64,000 bases of DNA from Bin34 sp963422415 (GTDB taxonomy: Bacteria; Chloroflexota; Anaerolineae; Caldilineales; Caldilineaceae): contig OY729430.1 of assembly GCA_963422415.1 (NCBI GenBank), positions 558,001 to 622,000 of the forward strand. Direction: 5' to 3'. A program made the position numbers and the translations under genes. The notes below the pieces were generated by a model. That model saw nothing but the letters and a program-made list of their open reading frames with translations. It had not been told where the DNA came from and made no database searches. Position 1 is the first letter of the stretch. Each line of letters begins with the position of its first letter. Below, in pieces: positions 18,061 to 27,119 of the stretch.

Positions 18061-18953
18061 CAAGAGCCATAGCCATTGCCACCAACTCCATACAGAAACG
18101 GAGCGCATGGGAGAAAGAAATGGATTGACAAGAACTATAAAGAGTAGAGAGGGGACAACCGGAATACTGCGCTATATGAGGCGTGCGAACTAGGCAGCTC
18201 GTGGAGCGACGGGAGATACACTCCACGCCTCAACACAGCTGTAGGTTGAACAGGGCCGAGAGGGAAGAGGGAAATCGGGTGGATCGTCAGTGCAGGGTGC
18301 GGCGCATGACGAACCAAACGTGCTGTGTCAGGAGGAGAAGCAGGGTCCCGTCTGGGGCGAGCGCGGCGGTATCAGCGGGATCAGCTGCTCGACGAGAGGC
18401 CGCGTCCAAGTGTGTATAGTCCTCTGCGTAGCTGCCTTGATTGCCCCCCCCCGATACAACCCGGTCATCCAGACTTTAGCCGGCAAGGCCTCAAGAATCG
18501 TTTTGCTTGCAGCTCTGCGAAATACCATCATCCAGTCCCAAACAACGTGACACGAAGACTGCAGCACTCTCTCATGACTTGACATTCACCAAAGGACTGA
18601 TTTGGCGCCCACCATTGACCGACTTACACCGCAGACCTCGTTACAGGAAAAGGGTACAAGCTGTATTAGGTCTAGGTCTTGTGGTCTGCAGCAGGGACAA
18701 ATCTCGCTGGATTGCGGTGGTGCGCGGGACCTCGTTGCAGTCACACCTGCACCCAAGTTGGGCTGGATTGGGTGCAAGGCAGGTACGTTACCTGCAGACC
18801 AGCCTACAACGCGGGCGCATCCCACCCCAGATGCAGCAAGCAGGTCGGCGGGATCCGCTTGGCCGAGAGCGATATCCATCACGCTCACGCAGTGTGGCAT
18901 TTTCTGGATGGGAAGATGTCACAGATCTCCCTTATACCATTGATTAGGGTAGG
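18061..18953. other. Gene-free region, possible IS debris
   Basis: About 890 bp between the IS end and the hairpin after the FN3 gene. Several overlapping short frames exist on both strands but none has a start with a ribosome-binding site or any recognisable family motif. The composition differs from the flanking transporter genes, being less GC-skewed by codon position. It may be the remains of a mobile element interior. Confidence 0.4.
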
Positions 18954-19001
18954 GGAATGGAAAACCGCTCCCAAATTTGTCGTGGAGCGATTTTCCATTC
19001 C
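18954..19001 (-). terminator. 18-bp stem-loop after the FN3 gene
   Basis: Arms at 18,954-18,971 and 18,984-19,001 with a 12-nt loop, 35 bp downstream of the minus-strand stop at 19,036. In the minus-strand transcript all 18 positions pair, one as a U-G wobble; in the plus-strand transcript that position is a C-A mismatch. This asymmetry indicates the structure is maintained in minus-strand RNA, fitting a terminator or 3'-protective hairpin of the FN3 gene. No T-run follows. Confidence 0.65.
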
Positions 19002-19035
19002 AGAAGAAAATACGTGCGTCCCGGCCGACCATGCC

Positions 19036-20145
19036 TCAGGTGGGGAGTACGAGCACGTGTCCGCTAGGTCCGGGATCGGACCAGGGGCCGGGGCCGGCCG
19101 CGTTGACGGCCTGCACGGAATAGTACCAGGTGCCGTCGTCGGTGGGGGCGGCCTCGGTGTGAACGGTGCCGGTCACATGCTCGGCGCGCAGCGTGTAGGC
19201 TTGGCCGTGGCTGGCCCGGCGGCGGCGCACGCGGTAGTGGGTGACGGCACTGCTGCCGACGGCCGTGGGGGCGATCCAAGACAGCGTGACTTGTCCACCG
19301 GCCAAGCGCACCGTGCCGCGCCCCACGCCCCCCGGCGGCGTGCCGATCCAGAGCATATGGCCACTGAGCTCGGGATTGGACCAAGGGCCAGTCCCAGCCG
19401 CGCTGACCGCCTGCACCGAGTAGTACCAGATGCCCTCAGCGGGCGGCGCGGCCTCGATATGGCGGGTGTCCGTCACGCGCGTGGCCTGCAGCGTGTAAGC
19501 TTGGCCGTGGCTGGTCCGGCGACGGCGTACGCGATAGTGGGTGACGGCACTGCTGCCGGCGGCCGTGGGGGCGGTCCAGGACAGGGTAATTTGCCCGCCG
19601 ACCAAGTGCACGGACCCCGCGCCCACCGGGCCGGGCAGCACGGTGGTCCCGATGCGGGCCGCCGCCGAGAGTGGGCCCGGCCCTTGGGCTGAGAGCGCCT
19701 GCAGTCGGTAGCAGTAGACCGTGCCCGCCGCCAACCCGGTGTCCCTGAAGATGAGCACGTCGGCCCCTAGGTCAGGTCCCAAGATGGCAAAGGCTTCTGC
19801 TCCGGTTTGCCGCCACAGGCGATAGCCGGTTACAGTGCCGCCTGCGGCGGGCACGGTCCAGGTCAGGGTCACGCTCTCGTGTGTAGCCATGGCCGTCAGG
19901 GCTCTGGGGATCCCCGCGGCCTGCGGCAGGGCCGTGAGCGGATAGGGCACCGGCCGATCCAGCCTCAGCTGCGGCCGGGTACGGCCACCAACCTCTGAAG
20001 AGGGCACACCGACCCCCGCAGAGTTACGAGCCGAGACTCGGTAGCGGTAAGGCGTGTCCGCGGCCAGTCCGTCCTCCGTCCAGCGCCGGGCGGCACTCTG
20101 CGTATCCGCCGCCACCTCTACCCAGGTACGCGGGGTGCGGTCCAA
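19036..20145 (-). CDS. C-terminal fibronectin type III part of the M23/FN3 protein, displaced by a frameshift
   Basis: This 369-residue frame continues the upstream M23/SH3/FN3 gene in a different phase. Its first residues complete the third FN3 domain, and three more follow, with repeated phrases such as VTLSWIAPTAVGSSAVTHYR and WYYSVQAVNAAGPGPWSDP. The last two domains are close duplicates. FN3 domains mediate surface adhesion or carbohydrate/protein binding. Without the frameshift near 20,205-20,220 this would be the tail of one protein of about 1,440 residues. On its own it has no ribosome-binding site or export signal, so it is probably not an independent gene. Confidence 0.8.
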   Translation of the reverse strand: MDRTPRTWVEVAADTQSAARRWTEDGLAADTPYRYRVSARNSAGVGVPSSEVGGRTRPQLRLDRPVPYPLTALPQAAGIPRALTAMATHESVTLTWTVPAAGGTVTGYRLWRQTGAEAFAILGPDLGADVLIFRDTGLAAGTVYCYRLQALSAQGPGPLSAAARIGTTVLPGPVGAGSVHLVGGQITLSWTAPTAAGSSAVTHYRVRRRRTSHGQAYTLQATRVTDTRHIEAAPPAEGIWYYSVQAVSAAGTGPWSNPELSGHMLWIGTPPGGVGRGTVRLAGGQVTLSWIAPTAVGSSAVTHYRVRRRRASHGQAYTLRAEHVTGTVHTEAAPTDDGTWYYSVQAVNAAGPGPWSDPGPSGHVLVLPT

Positions 20146-23100
20146 GGCGCGCTCAAGGCGGTAGCCGGTGACGCCGCCACCGGTATCGCCCGGGGCCTGC
20201 CAATCGAGCTGCAGCTGGTGACGGGCGCGGCGGCGGTGGCAATCGTCACGGAACTAGACCAGTCTCCGGCCTCCCCGTAATGGGTGGCCCGCACACGGTA
20301 CACGTAGGCACCGCCAGGGACCACGCTGCGATCCGCAAAATGGGTGACGGCACTGCCGGTGTCGGGGGCCACGAGGCGCCATCGGCCGCCGGAGAGGTGG
20401 CGCTGCACTTGGTAGCCGGTGACCCTGCCGGCGGCGGCCTGCCAAGCCAGAGTCACCTGGTCACGGGTGGCCGTGGCCGTGAGTCCCGTGGTCTGCCCTG
20501 GCGCCTCCCGCCGCGTGGTTACGGAAACGGCCGCGCTGGGATCCCCCCAGCCGGCGGCATTGCGGGCCCGCACCCGCCAGCTGTAGTGCCGGTAAGGGCG
20601 CAGGCGGCGCAGCTCATGTCGCGTGTGCGTGGAACCGGTGTCCGAGACTGCCACGTCCCACTCCTGACCCTCCCATGTCTCAATGCGATAGGCGCGAATG
20701 CGGGCCCCGCCGTCGGTGCCGGGCTGGCTCCAATCCAGCTCCACTGACCGGGCAGCCACTTCCTCCACGTGCAGGTTCTCCGGAGCCGCCGGCACCTGTA
20801 CACGCGGCTCTGCCGTCCACGCCACCGCCACCGTGTAGCGCAGGTAGCCCACGCCTGCCGCCTGCAGGGTCAGATCCCGGTCGTAGCGCATCTCGCCGTT
20901 GGGCTCCATCGTCAGATGGAAGTCCACGCGGCGAGTGTCGGGGCTGGCCGTGCCGTCAGCCTGCACCCGGTGTGCGGCCTGCACTTGGAACCGCGCGCTG
21001 CGCGCCGGCCGGTATGCCTCCGGCAACCGCAGCAGCGGCTCCCGGTTCTGATTGGCATAGTACGCCACCGGTGAGCGCGTGCTGGCGAAGCTCCCCGTCA
21101 CCCGCTCCCCCCGGCGCGCCAGGGTCCAGCGGCTGCCGTGGTTTACCTGCTGGTTGAGGTAGGTCCCGGCGGCGGCGAGGTCCTCCGGGTCCGGCCGCGC
21201 CGGCGTCGCCAGCGCCTCCGATGCCTGCCAGGTGCGCCTCCCTGTGGCGTAGCGCAGGTAGCCTACATGATCCAGTTCCGGGCCATTCACGTAGCGCACC
21301 GCCCCCGTGGGCTCCACGCGCAGCGTGAAGGGAGCCGTGGCGCCGCTGGCAAAGGGAGTGCCGGTCTCGTGCACGTGGGTGCCGGTCACCGCCAGATCCT
21401 GCGGTGTGGTGGGCCGAAATCCGGTCGGCAGTGCCAGCAAATCCGTGGGACGCTGGCGCGCCAAGTACTGCACCGGCGAGCGTGTGCTCTGGAAGGCTGC
21501 AGTCACGGTCCGTCCTGACTTGGACACCGTCCAGGTGCCCTCCCAGCTGTTGGCCAAGTTGAGATAGAAGCCATGGGCCTGCGCCGCGGAGGAGGGGGCA
21601 TTCGCTCCCGCTGCGGTCGGTGGCCGCGGGAGCGATCCTTCATGCACCAGAGGCACGGCGCCAGTGGCCCCTGCCGTTGTGGTCTGATCTGTCGGCAGCC
21701 AGCCCGCGGTTCGCACATCCACCTGGATCTTCCACCAGTCCCGGTTCCGACCGACGATCTTATGCCAGATCCCCGGACGGGGGGAAAGCTGGTGGATGGC
21801 GTCCACATAGCCCAAGCCAGGCCCGGTCCGCAGAGGCACGGTCCCCGCTGCCGTCACGCGCAGATAGGGCGGCCGCGGTACCGCGGCCAGCGAGCCGGAT
21901 AACCGTACTGTGTGGGCCTGCACCCAGCCCGCGGTCGGAGAGGAGGTGGCCCGGGCCCGCACTCTACGGACCTGTGCCGTCTCGGTTCCGACAGCCTCGA
22001 TCTTGTACCACTGGTACGCGGGCGGTCCGTCAATGAACTCAAGCACGGTGTGGAGCCGGGCCGGGTCCAGGGTGCCGATGTCGGCCAGACTGCTGTCCGG
22101 ACCCGGCCGCAGGAACACCGCCCCGCCACCAATCCAAGGCACTATCCGGGGCAGGGCGGGCGGCAAAAGTCTGTTGATGAGACGCACATCACCGCATTCC
22201 CGTACCACATCGCTGCGCACCCAGCCTCTGCGCGTCGGCCAGTCGGAGTCTTCTGGCAGATTAATCTTCCACCATCGATTCACGTCGTTGTACGACCCAT
22301 CTACCGAAGAGGATCCTTCGTCCCGTGACAGGTTTGTACCCAGAATGGAATACCTGATGTGTGGCCTCAATTGGCCCAGAACGGTGCTGGAAGTACTGGC
22401 ATCGGAGTGGACACGCGTGATGTCGTCGTGGGTGATCGCTGCAGGTTCTGTGGTCCGCACAGGCAAGGCAGAGAGAGTGCTGTCCTCGACATGCACCCAC
22501 TCCACATTGGACAATTTCTTAACAGGGTCTTGCTCGTCACGATCGATCACAATGCCCTCGCGTGCTACCCAGCCGTTCTGGGTGTCAGAGAACCGGATCT
22601 GGTACCAAGTGATATCGCCCACTTGCTGCGTATCCTTGACTGCATAGCAGCCGATATTGGATCCATCGATAGTGCTCAGTATGGCATCAAGCTTCGGCTT
22701 CTGATACACCGGGATACTGGCATAGGAGTCCCGCGGGCTCAGCAGAGGCCCAGCAACGGCAATGGCCGGCACACCATTATCGGGAGGCAGAAAGCAGGCG
22801 AAATTCATGCAACCGGAGATCCGGTCCGCGACAAAGGTTTTAGGGGTGCGATCAGGCTTCTTGTAATCACTACAGCCAGGAGGATTGTCCTCCCCGGGAC
22901 TGGGTACTTTTCCGTTTGCATCGAAGGGCTTGAGATGTACGTGAAGATGGGGCTGCACGCCTCCAGTGTTGCCGGAGTGACCTATCAATTCGCCCTTGTC
23001 TACGGATTGATTCAGCTTGACTTTTATCTCGGACAAATGGGCGTACCGATGCTCAAAGCCCGCATGGTGCGCCCGATCCGTATAGGACCGGATTTGCACG

Positions 23101-23351
23101 TACAGGCCATAGGGAGGAGTATCGTTGGTTTTTACCTTTATTACCTCCCCCCTGTACATGGCTTTCACTTTCGTGCCTACGGCACACGAAAAGTCAATGC
23201 CCTCGTGACCGGAGGAATGATCATACAGATGTCCACTGGTGGCATCGTTGAAGCAGTTGGAGACAATCTCTGCCACGGGTCGGAGCAGCCGGTGATCTGG
23301 ATCGGCGTCGGTTAGAACGCTCAGGCCGTGATTGGTGCTGGTGACGGTCAT
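20118..23351 (-). CDS. M23 peptidase / SH3 / novel-repeat / FN3 surface-type protein (N-terminal part)
   Basis: The start at 23,351 (MTVTSTNHGLSVLTDADPDH) is chosen because AGGAGAG lies 8 nt before it. No signal peptide is seen. Domains in order: an M23 metallopeptidase with GHEGIDFSC and HLHVHL, so the zinc ligands are present; several SH3-like segments (WYQIRFSDTQNGWVAREGI); two copies of a roughly 115-residue domain containing TRSPV (about 21,570-21,230 and 21,165-20,820); then FN3 domains. The frame runs into a stop at 20,118 after shifting out of phase near 20,210. M23 enzymes cut peptidoglycan cross-links, although with this tail it could act on a host or competitor surface. It is divergent from the LRR gene, which carries the same TRSPV domain. 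Confidence 0.85.
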   Translation of the reverse strand: MTVTSTNHGLSVLTDADPDHRLLRPVAEIVSNCFNDATSGHLYDHSSGHEGIDFSCAVGTKVKAMYRGEVIKVKTNDTPPYGLYVQIRSYTDRAHHAGFEHRYAHLSEIKVKLNQSVDKGELIGHSGNTGGVQPHLHVHLKPFDANGKVPSPGEDNPPGCSDYKKPDRTPKTFVADRISGCMNFACFLPPDNGVPAIAVAGPLLSPRDSYASIPVYQKPKLDAILSTIDGSNIGCYAVKDTQQVGDITWYQIRFSDTQNGWVAREGIVIDRDEQDPVKKLSNVEWVHVEDSTLSALPVRTTEPAAITHDDITRVHSDASTSSTVLGQLRPHIRYSILGTNLSRDEGSSSVDGSYNDVNRWWKINLPEDSDWPTRRGWVRSDVVRECGDVRLINRLLPPALPRIVPWIGGGAVFLRPGPDSSLADIGTLDPARLHTVLEFIDGPPAYQWYKIEAVGTETAQVRRVRARATSSPTAGWVQAHTVRLSGSLAAVPRPPYLRVTAAGTVPLRTGPGLGYVDAIHQLSPRPGIWHKIVGRNRDWWKIQVDVRTAGWLPTDQTTTAGATGAVPLVHEGSLPRPPTAAGANAPSSAAQAHGFYLNLANSWEGTWTVSKSGRTVTAAFQSTRSPVQYLARQRPTDLLALPTGFRPTTPQDLAVTGTHVHETGTPFASGATAPFTLRVEPTGAVRYVNGPELDHVGYLRYATGRRTWQASEALATPARPDPEDLAAAGTYLNQQVNHGSRWTLARRGERVTGSFASTRSPVAYYANQNREPLLRLPEAYRPARSARFQVQAAHRVQADGTASPDTRRVDFHLTMEPNGEMRYDRDLTLQAAGVGYLRYTVAVAWTAEPRVQVPAAPENLHVEEVAARSVELDWSQPGTDGGARIRAYRIETWEGQEWDVAVSDTGSTHTRHELRRLRPYRHYSWRVRARNAAGWGDPSAAVSVTTRREAPGQTTGLTATATRDQVTLAWQAAAGRVTGYQVQRHLSGGRWRLVAPDTGSAVTHFADRSVVPGGAYVYRVRATHYGEAGDWSSSVTIATAAAPVTSCSSIGRPRAIPVAASPATALSAPWTAPRVPG

Positions 23352-23543
23352 GATGAAAACTCTCCTGACAGGCGTAGGGCGGCCTGTTTGAACTGAAAGG
23401 ATCCCGGTGAGCGGGAACTGTGTACAATCTGCCATCGTGTGCGGCGTCTACGCGGCCGCTACGCGGCGGGTATGGTCAGTCGCCGCGCAACGATTCTGAT
23501 GTATGATGCAAGTCAACTCCATTGCATCTACGGGAGCTGCCAC

Positions 23544-25943
23544 ATGCCTGTTCATTCTGCCTTCCTCTCAGTCGCTCCCCCACTTGGCTCGCGGGCCGGG
23601 CTGGGCTTGGGGTTACTGCTCCTGCTGTTGCTGCTGACACCACCGCGGCCGCTGCAGGCCGATCCGGCTGCAAACCCAGCGGCGGTGGCGGGAGTCTACG
23701 ACAACCGGGCCGAGCATCACGCGGGGCACTACACCCTGCAGCGCCGCGGCGCCTATGTGGATGTCACCTTCGCCACCACCCGCTCCCCCGTGCAGCATTG
23801 GGCCCGGCAGCAGCCGCAGGTGCTGTTTACGATGCCATCGGCCTTCCGCCCGCCCTTCCCCGTAATCCGGCAGGTGGAAGGCCAGCCGGTGCAGGCGGAC
23901 GGCATCCCGGATCCGGCCAGGTCGGGTCCCGTCCTCTTCCGCCTGCAGGTGTCGCCGGACGGGACCGTGCGTTACGTGGACGACGCCGGCGTAGATGGCG
24001 TGGACTATTTGGCCTATACCCTGACCACAGTCTGGGGCACGACACCGACGACCCACGACTTCGCGATCTTGGAAATCCTGGATGCAATCGAATTCGGGGA
24101 TCTTCAGTCCATCGCCACCCCGCTGTCCTGGAGGATATATGTCAGGGACGGGCGCGTGACTCAATTGGCATTGTACGATTGGGCAGGCGAGATCCCGCCC
24201 GCGCTGGGCCAGCTCACAAACCTGACATCGCTGGATCTGAGCGGGAATCAGTTGACGGGCGAGATCCCGCCCGCGCTGGGCCAACTCACAAACCTGACAT
24301 CGCTGGATCTTCATGACAACCAGTTGATGGGCGAGATCTCGCCCGCGCTGGGTCAGCTCACAAACCTGACATCGCTGGATCTTCATGACAACCAGTTGAT
24401 GGGCGAGATCCCGCCCGCGCTGGGCCAGCTCACAAACCTGACATCGCTGGATCTTCATGACAACCAGTTGATGGGCGAGATCTCGCCCGCGCTGGGTCAG
24501 CTCACAAACCTGACATCGCTGGATCTGAGCGGGAATCAGTTGATGGGCGAGATCCCGCCCGCGCTGGGCCAGCTCACAAACCTGACATCGCTGGATCTGA
24601 GCGGGAATCAGTTGACGGGCGAGATCCCGCCCGCGCTGGGCCAGCTCACAAACCTGACATCGCTGGATCTGAGCGGGAATCAGTTGACGGGCGAGATCCC
24701 GCCCGCGCTGGGTCAGCTCTCAAACTTGGCAACGCTGGATCTGAGCTGGAACTGGCTGACGGTGCTGCCGCCCGAGTTGGACCAGCTCTCCAACCTGGCA
24801 ACGCTGGATCTGGGCCATAACCGGCTGACGGCACTGCCGTCCGAGTTGGGCCAGCTCTCCAACCTGGCAACACTGGACCTGCGGGACAACCGGCTGACGG
24901 CGCTGCCGCCCGCGTTGGGCCAGCTGACTCGCTTGCAAAAACTGGATCTGCGGGACAATCGGTGGTTGACGGCGCTGCCGTCCGAGTTGGGCCAGCTCTC
25001 CAACTTGGCAACGCTGGATCTGAGCGGGAACCCTCTGACGGCGTTGCCGTCCGAGTTGGGCCAGCTCTCCAACCTGGCAACGCTGGATCTAGGCTACAAC
25101 CGGTTGACGGCGCTGCCGTCCGAGTTGGGCCAGCTCTCCAACCTAGCAATACTAGACCTGCGGTACAACCGGCTGACGACGCTGCCGTCCGAGTTGAGCC
25201 AGCTCTCCAACCTGGCAACGCTGGACCTGAGCTGGAACCGGCTGACGGCGCTGCCGTCCAAGTTGAGCCAGTTCTCCAACCTGGCAACGCTGGATCTAGG
25301 CCACAACCAGCTGATGGCGCTGCCGTCCGAGTTGAGCCAGCTCTCCAACCTGACAACACTGGATCTAGGCCACAACCAGCTGATGGCGCTGCCGTCCGAG
25401 TTGAGCCAGCTCTCCAACCTGGCAACGCTGGATCTAGGCCACAACCAGCTGATGGCGCTGCCGTCCGAGTTGAGCCAGCTCTCCAACCTGGCAACGCTGG
25501 ATCTAGGCTACAATCAGTTGACGTCGCTGCCGTCCGAGTTGAGCCAGCTCTCCAACCTGGCAACGCTGGATCTAGGCTACAATCAGTTGACGTCGCTACC
25601 ATCCGAATTGGGCCAGCTCTCCAACCTGACAACACTGGATCTGAGCTGGAACCGGCTGACGACGCTGCCGGGCGAGTTGGGCCAGCTCTCCAACTTGGCA
25701 ACGCTGGCTCTAGGCTGGAACCAGTTGACGGCGCTACCATCCGAATTGGGCCAGCTCTCCAACCTGACAACTTTGGATCTGGGCCCCAACCGGCTGACGA
25801 CGCTGCCGTCCGAGTTTGGCCAGTTCTCCAACTTGGCAGCGCTGACGATGAGCGGGAGCTCGTTGTTGCGTTGCCTGCCCGCCGCCTGGCAGAACCAAGG
25901 AATAAGCATTCATCCGAACAATTTCTTGTTCTGTCCCGAATGA
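23544..25943 (+). CDS. Secreted leucine-rich repeat protein with N-terminal TRSPV domain
   Basis: 799 residues from the ATG at 23,544, preceded by GGGAG. The N-terminus has a long hydrophobic core (GLGLGLLLLLLLL) like a signal peptide or anchor. Next comes one copy of the TRSPV domain (about 23,690-24,055) shared with the divergent M23/FN3 protein. Then about 24 leucine-rich repeats: eight of the plant-like 24-residue type (LGQLTNLTSLDLSGNQLTGEI) and about sixteen of a 23-residue type (LPSELSQLSNLATLDLG). A cysteine-containing cap (CLPAAW to LFCPE) closes the solenoid. Such proteins bind other proteins at the cell surface or in a host. The binding partner is unknown, but the shared domain suggests both neighbours act at the same place. 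Confidence 0.88.
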   Translation: MPVHSAFLSVAPPLGSRAGLGLGLLLLLLLLTPPRPLQADPAANPAAVAGVYDNRAEHHAGHYTLQRRGAYVDVTFATTRSPVQHWARQQPQVLFTMPSAFRPPFPVIRQVEGQPVQADGIPDPARSGPVLFRLQVSPDGTVRYVDDAGVDGVDYLAYTLTTVWGTTPTTHDFAILEILDAIEFGDLQSIATPLSWRIYVRDGRVTQLALYDWAGEIPPALGQLTNLTSLDLSGNQLTGEIPPALGQLTNLTSLDLHDNQLMGEISPALGQLTNLTSLDLHDNQLMGEIPPALGQLTNLTSLDLHDNQLMGEISPALGQLTNLTSLDLSGNQLMGEIPPALGQLTNLTSLDLSGNQLTGEIPPALGQLTNLTSLDLSGNQLTGEIPPALGQLSNLATLDLSWNWLTVLPPELDQLSNLATLDLGHNRLTALPSELGQLSNLATLDLRDNRLTALPPALGQLTRLQKLDLRDNRWLTALPSELGQLSNLATLDLSGNPLTALPSELGQLSNLATLDLGYNRLTALPSELGQLSNLAILDLRYNRLTTLPSELSQLSNLATLDLSWNRLTALPSKLSQFSNLATLDLGHNQLMALPSELSQLSNLTTLDLGHNQLMALPSELSQLSNLATLDLGHNQLMALPSELSQLSNLATLDLGYNQLTSLPSELSQLSNLATLDLGYNQLTSLPSELGQLSNLTTLDLSWNRLTTLPGELGQLSNLATLALGWNQLTALPSELGQLSNLTTLDLGPNRLTTLPSEFGQFSNLAALTMSGSSLLRCLPAAWQNQGISIHPNNFLFCPE
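24184..25860 (+). repeat. Tandem 72-bp and 69-bp repeat array encoding LRRs
   Basis: About eight 72-bp units are followed by sixteen 69-bp units within the LRR gene. Some neighbouring units are almost identical at nucleotide level (for example those around 24,300-24,560 and 25,310-25,500), pointing to recent unit duplication. The antisense strand of the array is open over some 500 codons purely because of the repetition. Unit number is likely to vary between strains, and such arrays are prone to assembly collapse. Confidence 0.9.
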
Positions 25944-26354
25944 GCAGCAGCGGGCAAGTCCCGTCTCGTCTGCCGCGGAGTTCGGGCACAGCGAAGTCAG
26001 TCGTACAACGCCGGTTGACGCGGCAGACGGCCTCTATCTCGCTACAAGAAGTTGGATCGCGGAACTGGGCCAGAATCGATTGATCTGGGCTACAGTCTGT
26101 CAATGGAAATGTTTCTGTACTGTACTCCCTGCGATCTGGACCTCGATTGTTTTCCATTCATCCAGTAGACAAGTGAAGATGGGGCACGATTCGGAATTCT
26201 AGGGTTCATACAAAATTTGTTTGCTAGCGACAACCAACTGTTGCAAGAATCGGCTATATGCAATTCTTCTATAAAGATTGGGTATCGACCTGAGCGAATT
26301 ACTATCTCAATAGTTGCTTGATTCTGCAAGCCCGGGCCGTTCCGTAGCCACTCC
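25944..26354. other. Gene-free spacer after the LRR gene
   Basis: About 410 bp. Neither strand shows a supported gene. The first 150 bp are GC-rich and resemble degenerate LRR-coding DNA (tgacgcggcagacggcc and gaactgggccagaatcg resemble repeat-unit sequence), so the array may once have extended further. The rest is AT-rich with no recognised element before the IS end at 26,355. Confidence 0.4.
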
Positions 26355-27032
26355 TAGGGTGTATTGACAAACTCAGAGTGAGAATTTGATGCGGGCATGC
26401 TGGGAAAATGGCTGTCGTTATCTACACTCTGGTTGAAAATCCGACCTGAAATTCAGTGCATAACAAGAGAGCTTGGTTCTATTGCCAAGCCCTCTGCGGT
26501 CAGAACTTGAACTGGACGTGGTGATGGTAGATGGCACGTTCATCAAGGCGCATCGGCATGGGACAGGCGCCCCAAAAGCCGATCTTCACCGGATGCATCG
26601 CGAGCTCGCCAAGCCCTTGGGAAAAGTCGCGATGGGCTGACCACCAAATCGCTGGCGCTGACGGATAGAAAAGGTAGATTCGTCAAGTTCAAATTGAAAC
26701 CGGAGAACGCCGCCGAGGCCCCTGAGATCGCAACTCTCTTGGATGGCGTTCCTCCCGGTGAAATTTTGAGGGAGTACACTCGCGATCCTACCTTGATGCC
26801 CTTCCTAGTAATTTCCTCGTATGTAATCCCACCACAATCAATATCCAAAGAGGCAATACCCCACTCGGTTTCGGGGAGTGCGTAGACCAGATCAAATCCG
26901 TTGCTGTAGGTATGCGTTCGTCAGCTCTTCAGGCGTGACGAATATGGTTGATGTCCCCTTGTGATACGGAAAACAAGGTCGCTTGCCACAGCTATTGTGA
27001 ATTTAAAAACAGTTTGTAAACATACCACCCTA
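26355..27032 (+). mobile_element. Degraded IS5-family insertion sequence
   Basis: The left end TAGGGTGTATTGACAAAC at 26,355 and the right end, the reverse complement of TAGGGTGGTATGTTTACAAAC at 27,032, form imperfect terminal inverted repeats. Between them, in two frames, is DDE transposase-like protein: ELDVVMVDGTFIKAHRHGTG up to LAKPLGKSR, then after a frameshift GLTTKSLALTDRKGRFVKFK. The GRSRGGLTTK-like block is a hallmark of IS5/IS427 transposases. At about 680 bp the element is shorter than a full IS427 relative, so it has internal deletions and is dead. The downstream ATPase gene begins 87 bp beyond it. Confidence 0.75.
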
Positions 27033-27119
27033 GGCAAAAGGCATGCATATTCAGGAAACATCAGTGTGGGGACTTGTAAGATAAAGGCAAACACCAATGC
27101 TTTGCGGGACGCGAATCCA

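Noticed and set aside
22359..23315. 318-codon plus-strand frame
   Set aside because: Antisense of the M23/SH3 region; no start signal or similarity.
24184..25860. Regular repeats as a possible CRISPR array
   Set aside because: Units are contiguous coding 69/72-mers with no spacers and encode a clear LRR solenoid.
24646..26157. 503-codon minus-strand frame rich in PTRTAAPSAG-like repeats
   Set aside because: It is the antisense of the LRR tandem array and owes its length to the repeat period; no start signal or family.
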